In this document: piece after piece, positions 50,587-59,668 of the stretch
Numbering within the stretch: position 1 is the stretch's first letter
Layout: each line of letters starts with the position of its first letter
Assembly: GCA_049314555.1 (NCBI GenBank)
Contig: JBMOEW010000002.1
Coordinates: 1-64,000 of the forward strand
Reading direction: 5' to 3'
From: REEB509 sp049314555
Lineage (GTDB): Bacteria > Pseudomonadota > Alphaproteobacteria > Caulobacterales > Aquidulcibacteraceae
DNA length: 64,000 bases
Position numbers and translations under genes: made by a program
Notes under the pieces: generated by a model
What the model saw: the letters and a program-made list of their open reading frames with translations, nothing else
What the model was told of the DNA's origin: nothing
The model's database searches: none

Positions 50587-53309
50587 GAGGGGGGGGCGGG
50601 GTCCCTTTCGGCTGATTGACGATTGAGTTGGTTGGACGCGGTGAACACATGGGTCTGATAGAACCAGACCAGCGCCGCCGCCACAACGATTGCAACGATG
50701 GTTGAAATCAGGCGCAGTGCCATATCGACAGCCGTCAAGTCGACGATGGCGAACTTTGCGACGGCAATAAGGGCGATCAACAGCGAGGAGACTTGAAGGG
50801 CGCGACTCTGGCGTTCAACGCCAACCGCCAACAGGCCCGCGGAGAAGACGATTCCAACCAAAGTGTAGGCGAGCTGCTCGACTGTCCCGGCTTGGGCCTG
50901 GGCCATCGCCGCGCCGGCAAAGCCCCTGCGGAGCTCTAGGGTCACATGGACGAACGCCAGCATGCCGGCCCCTGCAAGCGCCAAACGGGTGGCCCAAGGG
51001 CGCGCTTGTGGATGGGGTATCAGCGCCCAAGCGGCCAAACCAAACGCAGGTGCGGCAAATGCCACGATCAGGGCGTTTAGGATGGGGGTTTGCGGGGCCG
51101 CGGCGGGCCAGATGCCCCACCAGGGATTGGCCAACAAGCCGGCACCGACCAAAGAAATTGCTGCGGCCACGCCAACAGCGAGCGTTTCCAGGGCGTTGAG
51201 GACCTTCGTGCGGGGCGCGATTAAGCCTACAGAAATGGCCAAGGCGAGCGCAAGCCAGATGCACGCATGCAGTCCGATTTCAGTCAGTGTGCTGATTGGT
51301 GCGTTAACGTCACCTGCGCCAAAGCCATGGCGCACTTGCACACTGGCCCAAAGTGCGATTGTCATCCACGCGCCAGCGCGCAAGGCCTCCGCCGCGAGCT
51401 TCGCGCGGTGCCAGTTTGCCGGTGCCAACAGCCAAGCCCCGGCAGCAAGCGCAAGGCCGCTTGCGCCGTAGATCAGGGTTAGTTCATTGAAAATTGGCGT
51501 CTCGCTTAGGCGGGTCGAAGCGGATGTCCACGGTGTGGCCAAGCGGTAAAGCACGACAAGCGCGATGATCATTGCGGCCATGACCAAGCCCGTGCCTTCC
51601 CGGCGGCGGTCGATCCAAATGAAGGCCGGCACCAGGGCCGCCAGACCCATGGTTAACCACGTGGCCGGGACTGCTGACGCCAGCGCAAACGCCCCCGCCG
51701 CGGCCCCCACTGCGAGCGCAGCAGCACTTGGCTTACGGTTCGGATTATCCGGCACTCTTGGGGCGAGCGCATAAGATAGCACCGCGCACGACAGGGCGAT
51801 GAACAGCGCGCCAGCGCCGATCAGTTCGGCTTCCCCGCCGCGCAGTCGAACAGCGGCTGCGCCCAAAATGGCCAAAGGCGCGACGCCAGCAAAGCCAACC
51901 GCCTCAGGTGTCGGATCGGGGCGGGACAGGCTTAACCATCCGCCCGCTGAAGACACAGCCGCCAGCAGTGCGGCGGTGGCCAGGGCTGAGTTTGCCACGC
52001 TAAGCCCAACCAGGGGGTATTGCGCATCGACCGGCCAAAGCAGAATCGCTATCAGTCCGGCAGCAATCGCCATTGCGGCGGGCAAAGCAAAGCCAGGGCG
52101 GGAAGCGATCATCGCCGTCGCGAGCGCTGCCAGTGCCACCAGGGCCAACGCAGACAAGGCGGCAAGCTCTGGTGCTGCGCGGGCCTGCGTGATCAGAAGA
52201 AACGCCAAGCTCGCCAGCAAAACGGCAATCCCAATTTTGCTGGGTTCCGCCGCCAATTGGACGCGTTCAAACAGCCGATTCCAGGTTATTGGACCGGCAG
52301 CCTCCGGCCACCACAGGCCAAGGCTTAGCGCCCCAAGACCGGCGAGGTAAATAGCAACCGAGTCCTGGCCTTGGATCGCGCCGACGACGCCCCAACCCAA
52401 TGCGCCGCCAACTGCCAAAAGGGCCCAACCACGCAGAGAGGGGCTTGTTGCGGCTGCGCCCAAAGCCGCGGCGCACAGGGCCAAAAGGTGGCCATACCGG
52501 GCAGCGCCACCTTGGTCGCCCAGTTGAATCAGCAACGGCGCTGCGAGGCCCACCACAATTCCACCAAGGGCAAGCGGTGTCCCGCCCCAGGGGCCGGCAC
52601 CAGCGGCGATCACGGTGAGTGCGGCTAAGCCCAGGTACGCCAACGGACTTGGGCCAAGGCCAAGGGGGCCAACGGCCACAATCAAGGCGGCGGCCATCGT
52701 GGCAAAGCCCAGGGCAGGGGCATAGTCTTCTTTGGGGCCACGCGTCAGAAACCCCGCCAAGGCGATCACTGCGCCAATGGTGAACGTGACGATGAAGCCA
52801 AGTGTTGGCGGAATTGCCGCGTTGGCGGCTGCAATCAGCACGAGAGCGGCCAAAATGGTGCCGGCGGACGGTGCCCAGCCTAGATCCAGCCTCGGCATGG
52901 CAAAAGCCGGCACGCGTGGCGCTGGAGGGGTCTTGGAGGTTTTTTCGTCTTGGTTGCGCTCTTCAGTTCTTGCGGCGCGCGGTGCCTCTTGCGCGGCTTT
53001 TTGTGCTGTTGCTGGCCGTTCAAGTGCAGGGCCCAATGCGGGGGTTTGAGGGGCCGGTATAGCCACGATGATCGGTTCGGGGAGGGGCTTAGGTTCTGTG
53101 ACGGGTTGCGCTACCAAAACACCCTTTTGGAGGGACGATACGGTTTCTTCGAGGGCCTGAATGCGGCGGCCCGCCTCCACCAACGCGGCCCGCATCTCTG
53201 CAACCCGCATCAGTGCCAAAATAAGCAGGAAGGCCGCGGCGCTGACCAGAAAAACGCCAATGACGATCGTAACAAGCAGGTAGACCGGCACGGGGCTCGC
53301 CTCAGGCAA
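50583..53309 (-). CDS. DUF2339 family large membrane protein
   Basis: This 908-residue protein begins with a membrane helix (YLLVTIVIGVFLVSAAAFLLILAL), then a coiled coil (AEMRAALVEAGRRIQALEETVSSLQ), then a Pro/Ala-rich linker, and then about 20 or more hydrophobic helices, ending with ALVWFYQTHVFTASNQLNRQ. This is the layout of DUF2339 proteins, which are widespread but uncharacterised. The start is TTG at 53309 with no strong ribosome-binding site. It is coupled to dapB by a 4-base overlap. Confidence 0.8.
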   Translation of the reverse strand: MPEASPVPVYLLVTIVIGVFLVSAAAFLLILALMRVAEMRAALVEAGRRIQALEETVSSLQKGVLVAQPVTEPKPLPEPIIVAIPAPQTPALGPALERPATAQKAAQEAPRAARTEERNQDEKTSKTPPAPRVPAFAMPRLDLGWAPSAGTILAALVLIAAANAAIPPTLGFIVTFTIGAVIALAGFLTRGPKEDYAPALGFATMAAALIVAVGPLGLGPSPLAYLGLAALTVIAAGAGPWGGTPLALGGIVVGLAAPLLIQLGDQGGAARYGHLLALCAAALGAAATSPSLRGWALLAVGGALGWGVVGAIQGQDSVAIYLAGLGALSLGLWWPEAAGPITWNRLFERVQLAAEPSKIGIAVLLASLAFLLITQARAAPELAALSALALVALAALATAMIASRPGFALPAAMAIAAGLIAILLWPVDAQYPLVGLSVANSALATAALLAAVSSAGGWLSLSRPDPTPEAVGFAGVAPLAILGAAAVRLRGGEAELIGAGALFIALSCAVLSYALAPRVPDNPNRKPSAAALAVGAAAGAFALASAVPATWLTMGLAALVPAFIWIDRRREGTGLVMAAMIIALVVLYRLATPWTSASTRLSETPIFNELTLIYGASGLALAAGAWLLAPANWHRAKLAAEALRAGAWMTIALWASVQVRHGFGAGDVNAPISTLTEIGLHACIWLALALAISVGLIAPRTKVLNALETLAVGVAAAISLVGAGLLANPWWGIWPAAAPQTPILNALIVAFAAPAFGLAAWALIPHPQARPWATRLALAGAGMLAFVHVTLELRRGFAGAAMAQAQAGTVEQLAYTLVGIVFSAGLLAVGVERQSRALQVSSLLIALIAVAKFAIVDLTAVDMALRLISTIVAIVVAAALVWFYQTHVFTASNQLNRQSAERDPAPPS

Positions 53310-53382
53310 GAAAATGCACCGCCACGGGCCACATTACCGCGTGTCGAGCCATCCGTCATTCACAGCGCGTGCCGCGTCAACC

Positions 53383-54531
53383 TTATTGACCTTCGCCGCT
53401 GTCAAAGAACCGTTTGACACTTTCGAAGAAGCCGCGGGACTGAGGATGGCTATCTTCATTGCAAGACTGAGAAAACTCTTCCAAGAGCTTGCGCTGCTTT
53501 GGCGTAAGGTTCACCGGAGTCTCGACCAGAATTTCGACATGCAGGTCGCCTCGATCGTTGGACCGCAGGGTGCTCATGCCCTTTCCCCGCAGGCGAAAAC
53601 GCCTTCCGGTTTGTGCGCCGGCCGGGATGGTTACCTTGGAGCGCCCGCCTTCAATCGTAGGGATTTCAACTTCTCCGCCAAGGGCGGCGGTGGTCATTGG
53701 AACAGTAGCGCGACAATACAGATCGGCAGCTTCGCGCTCAAAAAGCGTGTGCGGCTTGACCGACAAGAACAAATAAAGGTCCCCCGAGGGGCCGCCGCGC
53801 ACGCCGGAGTCACCTTCGCCGGCCAAGCGAATCCGGGTGCCGTCTTCGACGCCGGCCGGGATTTTGACCGAAAGCGTGCGGTCTTTTTGCACTTGGCCGC
53901 GACCTGCACAGCTGGGACATGGGGCAGAGATGGTTTGGCCTCGGCCACCGCAGGTCGGGCACGTGCGAACGACGCGGAACATGCCCTGGCTCGCTCGAAC
54001 TTGACCGGCTCCGTTGCAGGTGCGGCACGTTTCGAGGGTGGAGCCTGGAGCTGCACCACTGCCGCTGCAAGGCTCACACCGCATGGCCGCCGGCGTGGTG
54101 ATTTGTTTTTCGATCCCGACGAAGGCCTGTTCAAGGGTGATTTCGATGTCGTAGCGCAGGTCCGAGCCGCGCTCGGCACCGCCACCGCGCCTTTGCCCGC
54201 GCGCGCCGAACAGGTCGCCAAATGCATCGCCGAAGACCTCGTTGAAGATATCGGAGAAGTCTGAGAAGCCGCCTGGGCCGCCAGGACCCGCGCCCTGGCC
54301 GCCGCCTTGGAAAGCCGCTTTGCCAAACCGATCGTAGGCAGCGCGCTTTTGCGCGTCCGAGAGAACGGCATACGCCTCATTGATTTCTTTGAACTTTTCC
54401 TCAGCCGCCTTGTCCCCCAGATTTTGGTCTGGGTGGTATTTCATAGCGAGTTTGCGATATGCACCCTTTAGTGCATCGCCGTCCGCCGTGCGCGGAACGC
54501 CTAGGATTTCGTAGTAGTCGCGGTCAGCCAT
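53383..54531 (-). CDS. dnaJ: chaperone DnaJ
   Basis: DnaJ stimulates the ATPase of DnaK and delivers unfolded substrates. The 382-residue protein has an N-terminal J domain (RDYYEILGVPR, HPD near residues 33-35), a Gly/Phe-rich linker (GGGQGAGPGGPGGFSDFSDIF in parts), four CxxCxGxG zinc repeats (CEPCSGSG, CRTCNGAG, CPTCGGRG, CPSCAGRG) and the C-terminal substrate domain. ATG at 54531 is used. It lies 72 bases downstream of dnaK, with a strong hairpin between. Confidence 0.97.
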   Translation of the reverse strand: MADRDYYEILGVPRTADGDALKGAYRKLAMKYHPDQNLGDKAAEEKFKEINEAYAVLSDAQKRAAYDRFGKAAFQGGGQGAGPGGPGGFSDFSDIFNEVFGDAFGDLFGARGQRRGGGAERGSDLRYDIEITLEQAFVGIEKQITTPAAMRCEPCSGSGAAPGSTLETCRTCNGAGQVRASQGMFRVVRTCPTCGGRGQTISAPCPSCAGRGQVQKDRTLSVKIPAGVEDGTRIRLAGEGDSGVRGGPSGDLYLFLSVKPHTLFEREAADLYCRATVPMTTAALGGEVEIPTIEGGRSKVTIPAGAQTGRRFRLRGKGMSTLRSNDRGDLHVEILVETPVNLTPKQRKLLEEFSQSCNEDSHPQSRGFFESVKRFFDSGEGQ

Positions 54532-54553
54532 GTTCCGCTCCGCGCGTCGCACA

Positions 54554-54589
54554 GTGCAGGACGGACGGACTTAGCCCGCCGTCCTGCAC
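54554..54589 (-). promoter_or_regulatory. hairpin between dnaK and dnaJ
   Basis: An 11-base perfect inverted repeat, GTGCAGGACGG at 54554-54564 and CCGTCCTGCAC at 54579-54589, with a 14-base loop. It lies 14 bases past the dnaK stop, upstream of the dnaJ start. No T run follows on the minus strand, so it is more likely an RNA-stabilising or partial-termination element than a full terminator. Confidence 0.6.
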
Positions 54590-54603
54590 GGTCGCAGTTG
54601 AAG

Positions 54604-56535
54604 TTACGCGCTCTTTTTGTTGTGACCGTCGACCTCTTCGAACTCAGCGTCGACCACGCCGTCGTCCGATTGGCCTTGTGGGTTTGAGGCCCCTGGCGGT
54701 TCATCGCCGGGTCCAGCTGCGCCTTGGGCGTACAGGGCTTCGCCGATTTTCATCGACGCCTGAACCAAGACTTGGCTTTTTGCCTGGATGTCCGAGGCAT
54801 TTTCGGTTTCCAAAGCCGCGCGCAAATCCTTGATCGCCGCTTCAATCGCTGCCTTCTCGGCCGCGCCGACCTTATCGCCGTGCTCAGCCAACTGCCGCTC
54901 TGTGGAGTGGACGAGGGCTTCGCCTTGGTTCTTGGCCTCTGCCAATTCGCGGCGGCCACGATCTTCCGACGCGTGTTCCTCGGCTTCTTTCACCATGCGC
55001 TGAATGTCTGCTTCCGACAGGCCGCCGGAGGGCTGAATCCGCATCGACTGTTCTTTGCTCGTCGCTTTATCCCGAGCGGACACAGACACGATGCCGTTGG
55101 CGTCGATGTCGAATGTCACTTCCACTTGAGGCATGCCGCGCGGGGCGGGTGGAATGCCGATCAGGTCGAACTGGCCCAGCGGGCGATTGTCCGCCGCCAT
55201 TTCGCGTTCGCCCTGGAAAACGCGGATGGTTACGGCTTGCTGGTTATCGTCAGCCGTGGAAAAGACTTGGCTTTTCTTGGTTGGGATCGTGGTATTGCGG
55301 TCGATCAGACGGGTGAATACGCCGCCCAATGTTTCGATCCCAAGCGACAAAGGCGTCACGTCCAAGAGCACGACGTTCTTCACGTCGCCTTGCAGGACGC
55401 CCGCCTGAATCGCTGCACCGACGGCCACGACCTCATCTGGGTTCACACCCTTATGTGGCTCGCGACCGAAGAACTCTTTCACCACTTGTTGGATCTTTGG
55501 CATGCGGGTCATGCCGCCTACGAGCACCACTTCCTGGATCTGAGCTGCCGTCAGACCGGCGTCCTTCATGGCTTGCTTGCAGGGCTCCAAAGTGCGCTGA
55601 ACAAGATCTTCTACCAGCGCTTCATACTTGGCGCGGGTGATCTTCATATTCAGGTGAAGCGGGCTGCGGGTGTTCGGGTCCATCGAGATGAACGGCACGT
55701 TGACGTCGAAGTCTGCCCGGGACGACAATTCCTTCTTGGCCTGCTCGGACACGTCTTTCAGGCGCTGGAGAGCCATTTTGTCGGCCCGCAGGTCTACGCC
55801 CGTCTGCTTTTTGAACTCGTCGGCAAGGTAGTTCAGGATTCGCGCGTCGAAGTCTTCGCCGCCCAAGAACGTGTCGCCGTTGGTGGAGCGCACTTCAAAT
55901 ACGCCGTCGCCAATCTCCAGGATGGAGATATCGAACGTGCCGCCGCCCAAGTCATAGACAGCGATTGTCTTGTTGCCGCCGTCGGCTTTGTCCAGACCAT
56001 AAGCCAAGGCTGCTGCGGTCGGCTCGTTAATAATGCGCAGCACTTCCAAGCCGGCGATGCGTCCGGCATCTTTGGTGGCTTGGCGCTGGGCGTCATTGAA
56101 ATAGGCGGGGACCGTGATCACGGCCTTGGTGACGGGCTCGCCAAGGTAGGCTTCCGCGGTTTCCTTCATTTTTTGCAGCGTGAAGGCGCTGATCTCGGCT
56201 GGCGCGTAGGCCTTGTCGCGGCCCTGCACCCAGGCATCGCCGGAGGGACCTTTGACAATTTTGTACGGCACAAGGGCGATGTCTTTTTTGACGATCGGAT
56301 CGTCAAAGTTGCGGCCGATGAGCCGCTTCACCGCATAAAACGTGTGCTCAGGGTTGGTCATGCCTTGCCGTACGGCTTGCACGCCAATCAGACGCTCTGA
56401 CCCCTCGGTAAAGGCCACGACGGAAGGGGTCGTGCGCGCGCCCTCCGCGTTCTCGATGACCTTGGGTTGGCCGCCTTCCATGATGGCGACGCAGGAGTTG
56501 GTGGTTCCCAAATCGATGCCAATGACCCTGCTCAT
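54604..56535 (-). CDS. dnaK: molecular chaperone DnaK (Hsp70)
   Basis: DnaK binds exposed hydrophobic segments of proteins in an ATP-driven cycle. The 643-residue protein starts MSRVIGIDLGTTNSCVAIMEGG, has the phosphate-loop block VYDLGGGTFDISILE, the linker/substrate domain and a C-terminal lid ending DGVVDAEFEEVDGHNKKSA. ATG at 56535 is chosen; an in-frame start at 56700 adds 55 unrelated residues. A heat-shock-like promoter lies about 170 bases upstream. Confidence 0.98.
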   Translation of the reverse strand: MSRVIGIDLGTTNSCVAIMEGGQPKVIENAEGARTTPSVVAFTEGSERLIGVQAVRQGMTNPEHTFYAVKRLIGRNFDDPIVKKDIALVPYKIVKGPSGDAWVQGRDKAYAPAEISAFTLQKMKETAEAYLGEPVTKAVITVPAYFNDAQRQATKDAGRIAGLEVLRIINEPTAAALAYGLDKADGGNKTIAVYDLGGGTFDISILEIGDGVFEVRSTNGDTFLGGEDFDARILNYLADEFKKQTGVDLRADKMALQRLKDVSEQAKKELSSRADFDVNVPFISMDPNTRSPLHLNMKITRAKYEALVEDLVQRTLEPCKQAMKDAGLTAAQIQEVVLVGGMTRMPKIQQVVKEFFGREPHKGVNPDEVVAVGAAIQAGVLQGDVKNVVLLDVTPLSLGIETLGGVFTRLIDRNTTIPTKKSQVFSTADDNQQAVTIRVFQGEREMAADNRPLGQFDLIGIPPAPRGMPQVEVTFDIDANGIVSVSARDKATSKEQSMRIQPSGGLSEADIQRMVKEAEEHASEDRGRRELAEAKNQGEALVHSTERQLAEHGDKVGAAEKAAIEAAIKDLRAALETENASDIQAKSQVLVQASMKIGEALYAQGAAGPGDEPPGASNPQGQSDDGVVDAEFEEVDGHNKKSA

Positions 56536-56708
56536 GTTCGCGTCCTTGTCCTTTCTGGCGGCGGCAACGTGGTCGGTCCGGACCGGAGAAGCCTGTACTC
56601 GCAGCGCTTTACCGGCGGGCCGCTCGTCCCGAGCATGCTTTCGTCGTGTGCGTTGGTGTTGCAATACATAGGTTCGCTGTAGCGGGCTACGGCGGACCAT
56701 GAACGCTC

Positions 56709-56736
56709 ATATGGGAAGCCGGTGCCGGGCCACAAG
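56709..56736 (-). promoter_or_regulatory. possible sigma-32 (RpoH) promoter of dnaK
   Basis: On the minus strand CTTGTGG at 56736-56730 and TCCCATAT at 56716-56709 are separated by 13 bases. This resembles the E. coli RpoH consensus CTTGAAA/CCCCATNT in its core, with 7 of 8 bases at the -10. It lies about 173 bases from the dnaK start. Confidence 0.5.
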
Positions 56737-56813
56737 GCGCTTTACACACCGGAGGTAAGGGAATTCCACGCGCGGGGTGGACAAGTCTCACGAACACGTT
56801 ACCTCGCCCAGCC

Positions 56814-57809
56814 ATGGCTGATCTTCTCTCGCTTGCGCTTGCAAACCTTTTGTCCCCGCCGGTTTTGTTCTTCGCGTTGGGGATTGCGGCTGGCTTTGCC
56901 CGCTCCGACCTGGCGATTCCGGAACAGGTGGCGAAGGGGCTGTCGCTCTATCTTTTGTTGGCGATCGGCTACAAGGGCGGGGCGGCGGCAGCTGCCAATG
57001 GCCTGGATGCGGCGTTTTTGGCGGCGATCGGGTTGGGGCTGGTGTTGAGTTGCGTGATGCCGCTGGTGGCATTCGCTTTCCTTCGCGGTGCCAAAAGCAT
57101 CGACCGGGTTACAGCGGCGGCGACGGCGGCCCACTACGGTTCGATCTCGATTGTTACCTTTGTGGCGGCCATGGACTTTGCGGCCACCGCCGGGCTTGCG
57201 CCAGGATCCTATTTGGCCGCCGTTGCGGCGATCATGGAAACGCCTGGGATCATCGTCGCGCTGATGCTGGCCGGGGTTTCGGCGGCCACACCACAATCCC
57301 CTGCCAAGGGCCACAAGGTGGGCTTTTCGGCTGAGCTGCTGCAGGAAGTGCTGCTGAACGGGTCGGTTGTGGTGCTTGTGGGAGCTTTCGCCATCGGGGT
57401 GATCACAGGTGAGCGCCACATGGAGCGGCTCAGCGTGTTCATGACCGGGCTGTTTGCCGGCGTGTTGTGCTTGTTCTTGTTGGAAATGGGCCTGGTTGCG
57501 GCGCGGCGCCTGCAGGGGCGCAATCGGTTGACGCCGTATCTGGTATTGTGCGGCCTGCTGATCCCGGTTTGCGGGGCGAGCCTCGGACTTGTGGGGGCGC
57601 TTGCTCTGCAAATGCCGCCGGGCGATGCCATGATTTTGATGACGCTCGCTGCTTCCGGCTCGTATATCGCGGCGCCTGCAGCAATGCGCATCGCGCTGCC
57701 GGAAGCCGATGCGGGCGTTTACCTGCCGCTTGCGATCGGGGTGAGTTTTCCCTTCAATATCGTGATCGGCATTCCGCTTTACGCCGGCATCGCCGAAGCC
57801 TTGTTGTGA
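56814..57809 (+). CDS. sbtA: sodium-dependent bicarbonate transporter (SbtA-like)
   Basis: This 331-residue membrane protein is a member of the SbtA/DUF897 family. It has about ten hydrophobic helices in two inverted halves. Typical features are SPPVLFFALGIAAGFARSDLAIPEQVAKGLSLYLLLAIGYKGG (in parts), the AATAAHYGSISIVTFVAAM block of the first half, and APAAMRIALPEADAGVYLPLAIGVSFPFNI at the C-terminus. In cyanobacteria SbtA takes up bicarbonate with Na+. The substrate here is inferred from family. It is followed after 11 bases by a PII-like protein and is divergent from dnaK. Confidence 0.87.
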   Translation: MADLLSLALANLLSPPVLFFALGIAAGFARSDLAIPEQVAKGLSLYLLLAIGYKGGAAAAANGLDAAFLAAIGLGLVLSCVMPLVAFAFLRGAKSIDRVTAAATAAHYGSISIVTFVAAMDFAATAGLAPGSYLAAVAAIMETPGIIVALMLAGVSAATPQSPAKGHKVGFSAELLQEVLLNGSVVVLVGAFAIGVITGERHMERLSVFMTGLFAGVLCLFLLEMGLVAARRLQGRNRLTPYLVLCGLLIPVCGASLGLVGALALQMPPGDAMILMTLAASGSYIAAPAAMRIALPEADAGVYLPLAIGVSFPFNIVIGIPLYAGIAEALL

Positions 57810-57820
57810 GGATACCCGCC

Positions 57821-58129
57821 ATGCAAACCCACACCCGCAAAAGGCTGGAAATCTGGATCGAAGCGCCGCTCTTGAAGCGCGCTGAAGACATTCTGGAAAA
57901 GGCGGGGGTGTTGGTGTTTGCCGTGTTCGACGGACGGGAGGGCAAAGGGCTTTCGGGTGCCTGGAGCGATGCGGGCCTGAAAGATGTGCACGACATGCGA
58001 TTGATCGCTGCCATCATGAGCGATGAGGCCGCGGAAGCTGTCTGCTTGGAAATGGCTGCCCTTTTTGCGCGGTATCCGGGCGTCGTGGTTTTGAGCGACG
58101 TGCACGTTATGCGCGCTGAGCGGTTTTAG
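57821..58129 (+). CDS. PII-like regulator, SbtB type
   Basis: This 102-residue protein has the alternating beta-alpha-beta pattern of PII proteins: KRLEIWIEAPLLKRAEDILEKAGV, a short GREGKGLSGAW loop in place of the T-loop, and DMRLIAAIMSDEAAEAVCLEMAALFARYPGVVVLSDVHVM. Its position directly after the SbtA gene marks it as the SbtB-like partner, which in cyanobacteria binds adenine nucleotides and controls SbtA. The C-terminal cysteine motif seen in some SbtB proteins is absent. It overlaps the stop of pyrE by four bases. Confidence 0.75.
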   Translation: MQTHTRKRLEIWIEAPLLKRAEDILEKAGVLVFAVFDGREGKGLSGAWSDAGLKDVHDMRLIAAIMSDEAAEAVCLEMAALFARYPGVVVLSDVHVMRAERF

Positions 58130-58686
58130 GCCATCGCCGCGATCTCTTGGGCTGTCACAACGCTGATCAGCCGCAAGCCATGTTCGGCCAGTGCTTCTGC
58201 TGCGCCTTCCTGACGATCCAAAAGCGTGAGCACTGTGGTTACGATGCCGCCCTGCTCTCGCACGGCTTCAATGGCCTGCAACACAGAGCCGCCGGTTGTG
58301 GTCACATCTTCTGCCGCGATCACACGCTTTCCGGCCAAGCTTTCGCCTGGAGCCAAGCCCTCGACGAGCTGCTTTGCCCCATGCTCCTTGGCCTTTTTGC
58401 GCACGAAAAAGGTGTTGAGCGGCTTGCCGCGGGGCACGCTAAGCGCGGCCATCGCGGCGATCAGGGGAACCGCGCCCATCTCCAGGCCACCTACGTAGTC
58501 CACGTCTTCGTTGGCGATGGCGTCCAACATTGCGTTGCCAGCCAGATTTGCCCCGAGCGGGTGCATCATCGTGGGTTTCAAGTTGAAATACAGGCTGCTC
58601 TTTTTGCCGGAGGCGAGGGTGAAGTCGCCTTTTGCAAAAGAGCGGGCACGGATCAGCGCTTTCAGCGCAGGGAGGTTGGTGGACAT
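58126..58686 (-). CDS. pyrE: orotate phosphoribosyltransferase
   Basis: PyrE joins orotate and PRPP to make orotidine monophosphate in pyrimidine synthesis. The 187-residue protein has the PRPP loop RVIAAEDVTTTGGSVLQAIEAVREQGG (in parts), the DYVGGLEMGAVPLIAAM block and the lysine-rich RKKAKEHGAKQLVEG flexible loop. ATG at 58686 is used. Convergent with the SbtB-like gene. Confidence 0.95.
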   Translation of the reverse strand: MSTNLPALKALIRARSFAKGDFTLASGKKSSLYFNLKPTMMHPLGANLAGNAMLDAIANEDVDYVGGLEMGAVPLIAAMAALSVPRGKPLNTFFVRKKAKEHGAKQLVEGLAPGESLAGKRVIAAEDVTTTGGSVLQAIEAVREQGGIVTTVLTLLDRQEGAAEALAEHGLRLISVVTAQEIAAMA

Positions 58687-58768
58687 AGTGCCTGTTGTTC
58701 CGCCGGAAACGAGTCTGGTCAAGCGCACGTCAAAGGCCTAGCTCCATGTCGAACACTGGAGATTGCCG

Positions 58769-59653
58769 ATGCGCAGTTCACTCGAAGGGAAACTGGACTT
58801 GCGGGGCCCGTCGCGACGCACAACCCTTGGGGGCTTGTTTGCGGGGGGTTACGCGCTGGCGGCGGGGCCGGCAAACGCGCAGGCGATCGTTACCAACGAG
58901 GCGGGACTTCGGATCGAAGAAGCCCATTTCGAGGGAGATGGGGGCTACAACCTGCCTTACTATCTTGCCGCGCCCGAAGGGGATGGGCCTTACCCCTGCG
59001 TGATCGTGGCGAACGAGGTGTTTGGCATCCACGCCTATATCAAGGACGTCTGCCGCCGCTTGGCGCGCGAGGGTTATGTGGCCCTTGCGCCGGACTACTT
59101 CGACCGCGCGGGCGACCCAGCAACGCTTAGCGACTTCGCGCAGATCGCCCCGATTGTGAGCGCAACCGGGCAGGCCCAAGTTCTCGCCGATACTGAGGGC
59201 GCTGTACAACACCTGCGTCGGCAGCGGTTTGCTTCGCGGCAACGGATTGGGATCACTGGTTTTTGCTGGGGTGGGTCGATTGTTTGGCTTGCGGCCGCGC
59301 GGGTTGCGGGGCTGCGGGCCGGCGTTGCTTGGTATGGCCGGCTTACACCGCGGCGGCCAGGGGATTTCGGGTATGAAGCCAATGCGATTGGCCCGATCGA
59401 TGTTGTGAGCGAATTGGCGGTGCCCGTCCTTGGTCTTTACGCGCAAAACGATCAGGGCATTCCCCTCGAAAGCGTCGATGCGATGCGCCAGTCGCTTGCG
59501 CTGTCAGGTAATGCGAGTGGTTCAGAGATTGTTGTTTATCCGGGGACATCGCACGGCTTTCACGCGGACTATAGACCAGCCTATAACGAAACTGCCGCGC
59601 GAGATGGGTGGAGCCGTATGCTTGGCTGGTTCCGCGCCCACGACGTCGCATAA
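58769..59653 (+). CDS. dienelactone hydrolase family protein, exported
   Basis: This is a 294-residue alpha/beta hydrolase. The N-terminus contains a twin-arginine-like signal (PSRRTTLGGLFAGGYALAAGPANAQA), implying folding before export. The nucleophile is a cysteine in GITGFCWGGSIVW, with Asp in LGLYAQNDQGIP and His in GTSHGFHADY completing the triad, as in dienelactone hydrolases. ATG at 58769 has GGAG about 7 bases upstream. Substrate probably a lactone or ester. Next gene follows after 15 bases. Confidence 0.88.
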   Translation: MRSSLEGKLDLRGPSRRTTLGGLFAGGYALAAGPANAQAIVTNEAGLRIEEAHFEGDGGYNLPYYLAAPEGDGPYPCVIVANEVFGIHAYIKDVCRRLAREGYVALAPDYFDRAGDPATLSDFAQIAPIVSATGQAQVLADTEGAVQHLRRQRFASRQRIGITGFCWGGSIVWLAAARVAGLRAGVAWYGRLTPRRPGDFGYEANAIGPIDVVSELAVPVLGLYAQNDQGIPLESVDAMRQSLALSGNASGSEIVVYPGTSHGFHADYRPAYNETAARDGWSRMLGWFRAHDVA

Positions 59654-59668
59654 GGGAGAAGCTGCACT

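Noticed and set aside
54724..56400. A 558-residue open frame on the plus strand opposite dnaK
   Set aside because: Such long frames opposite Hsp70 genes are a well-known artefact of its codon use; the dnaK frame is certain.
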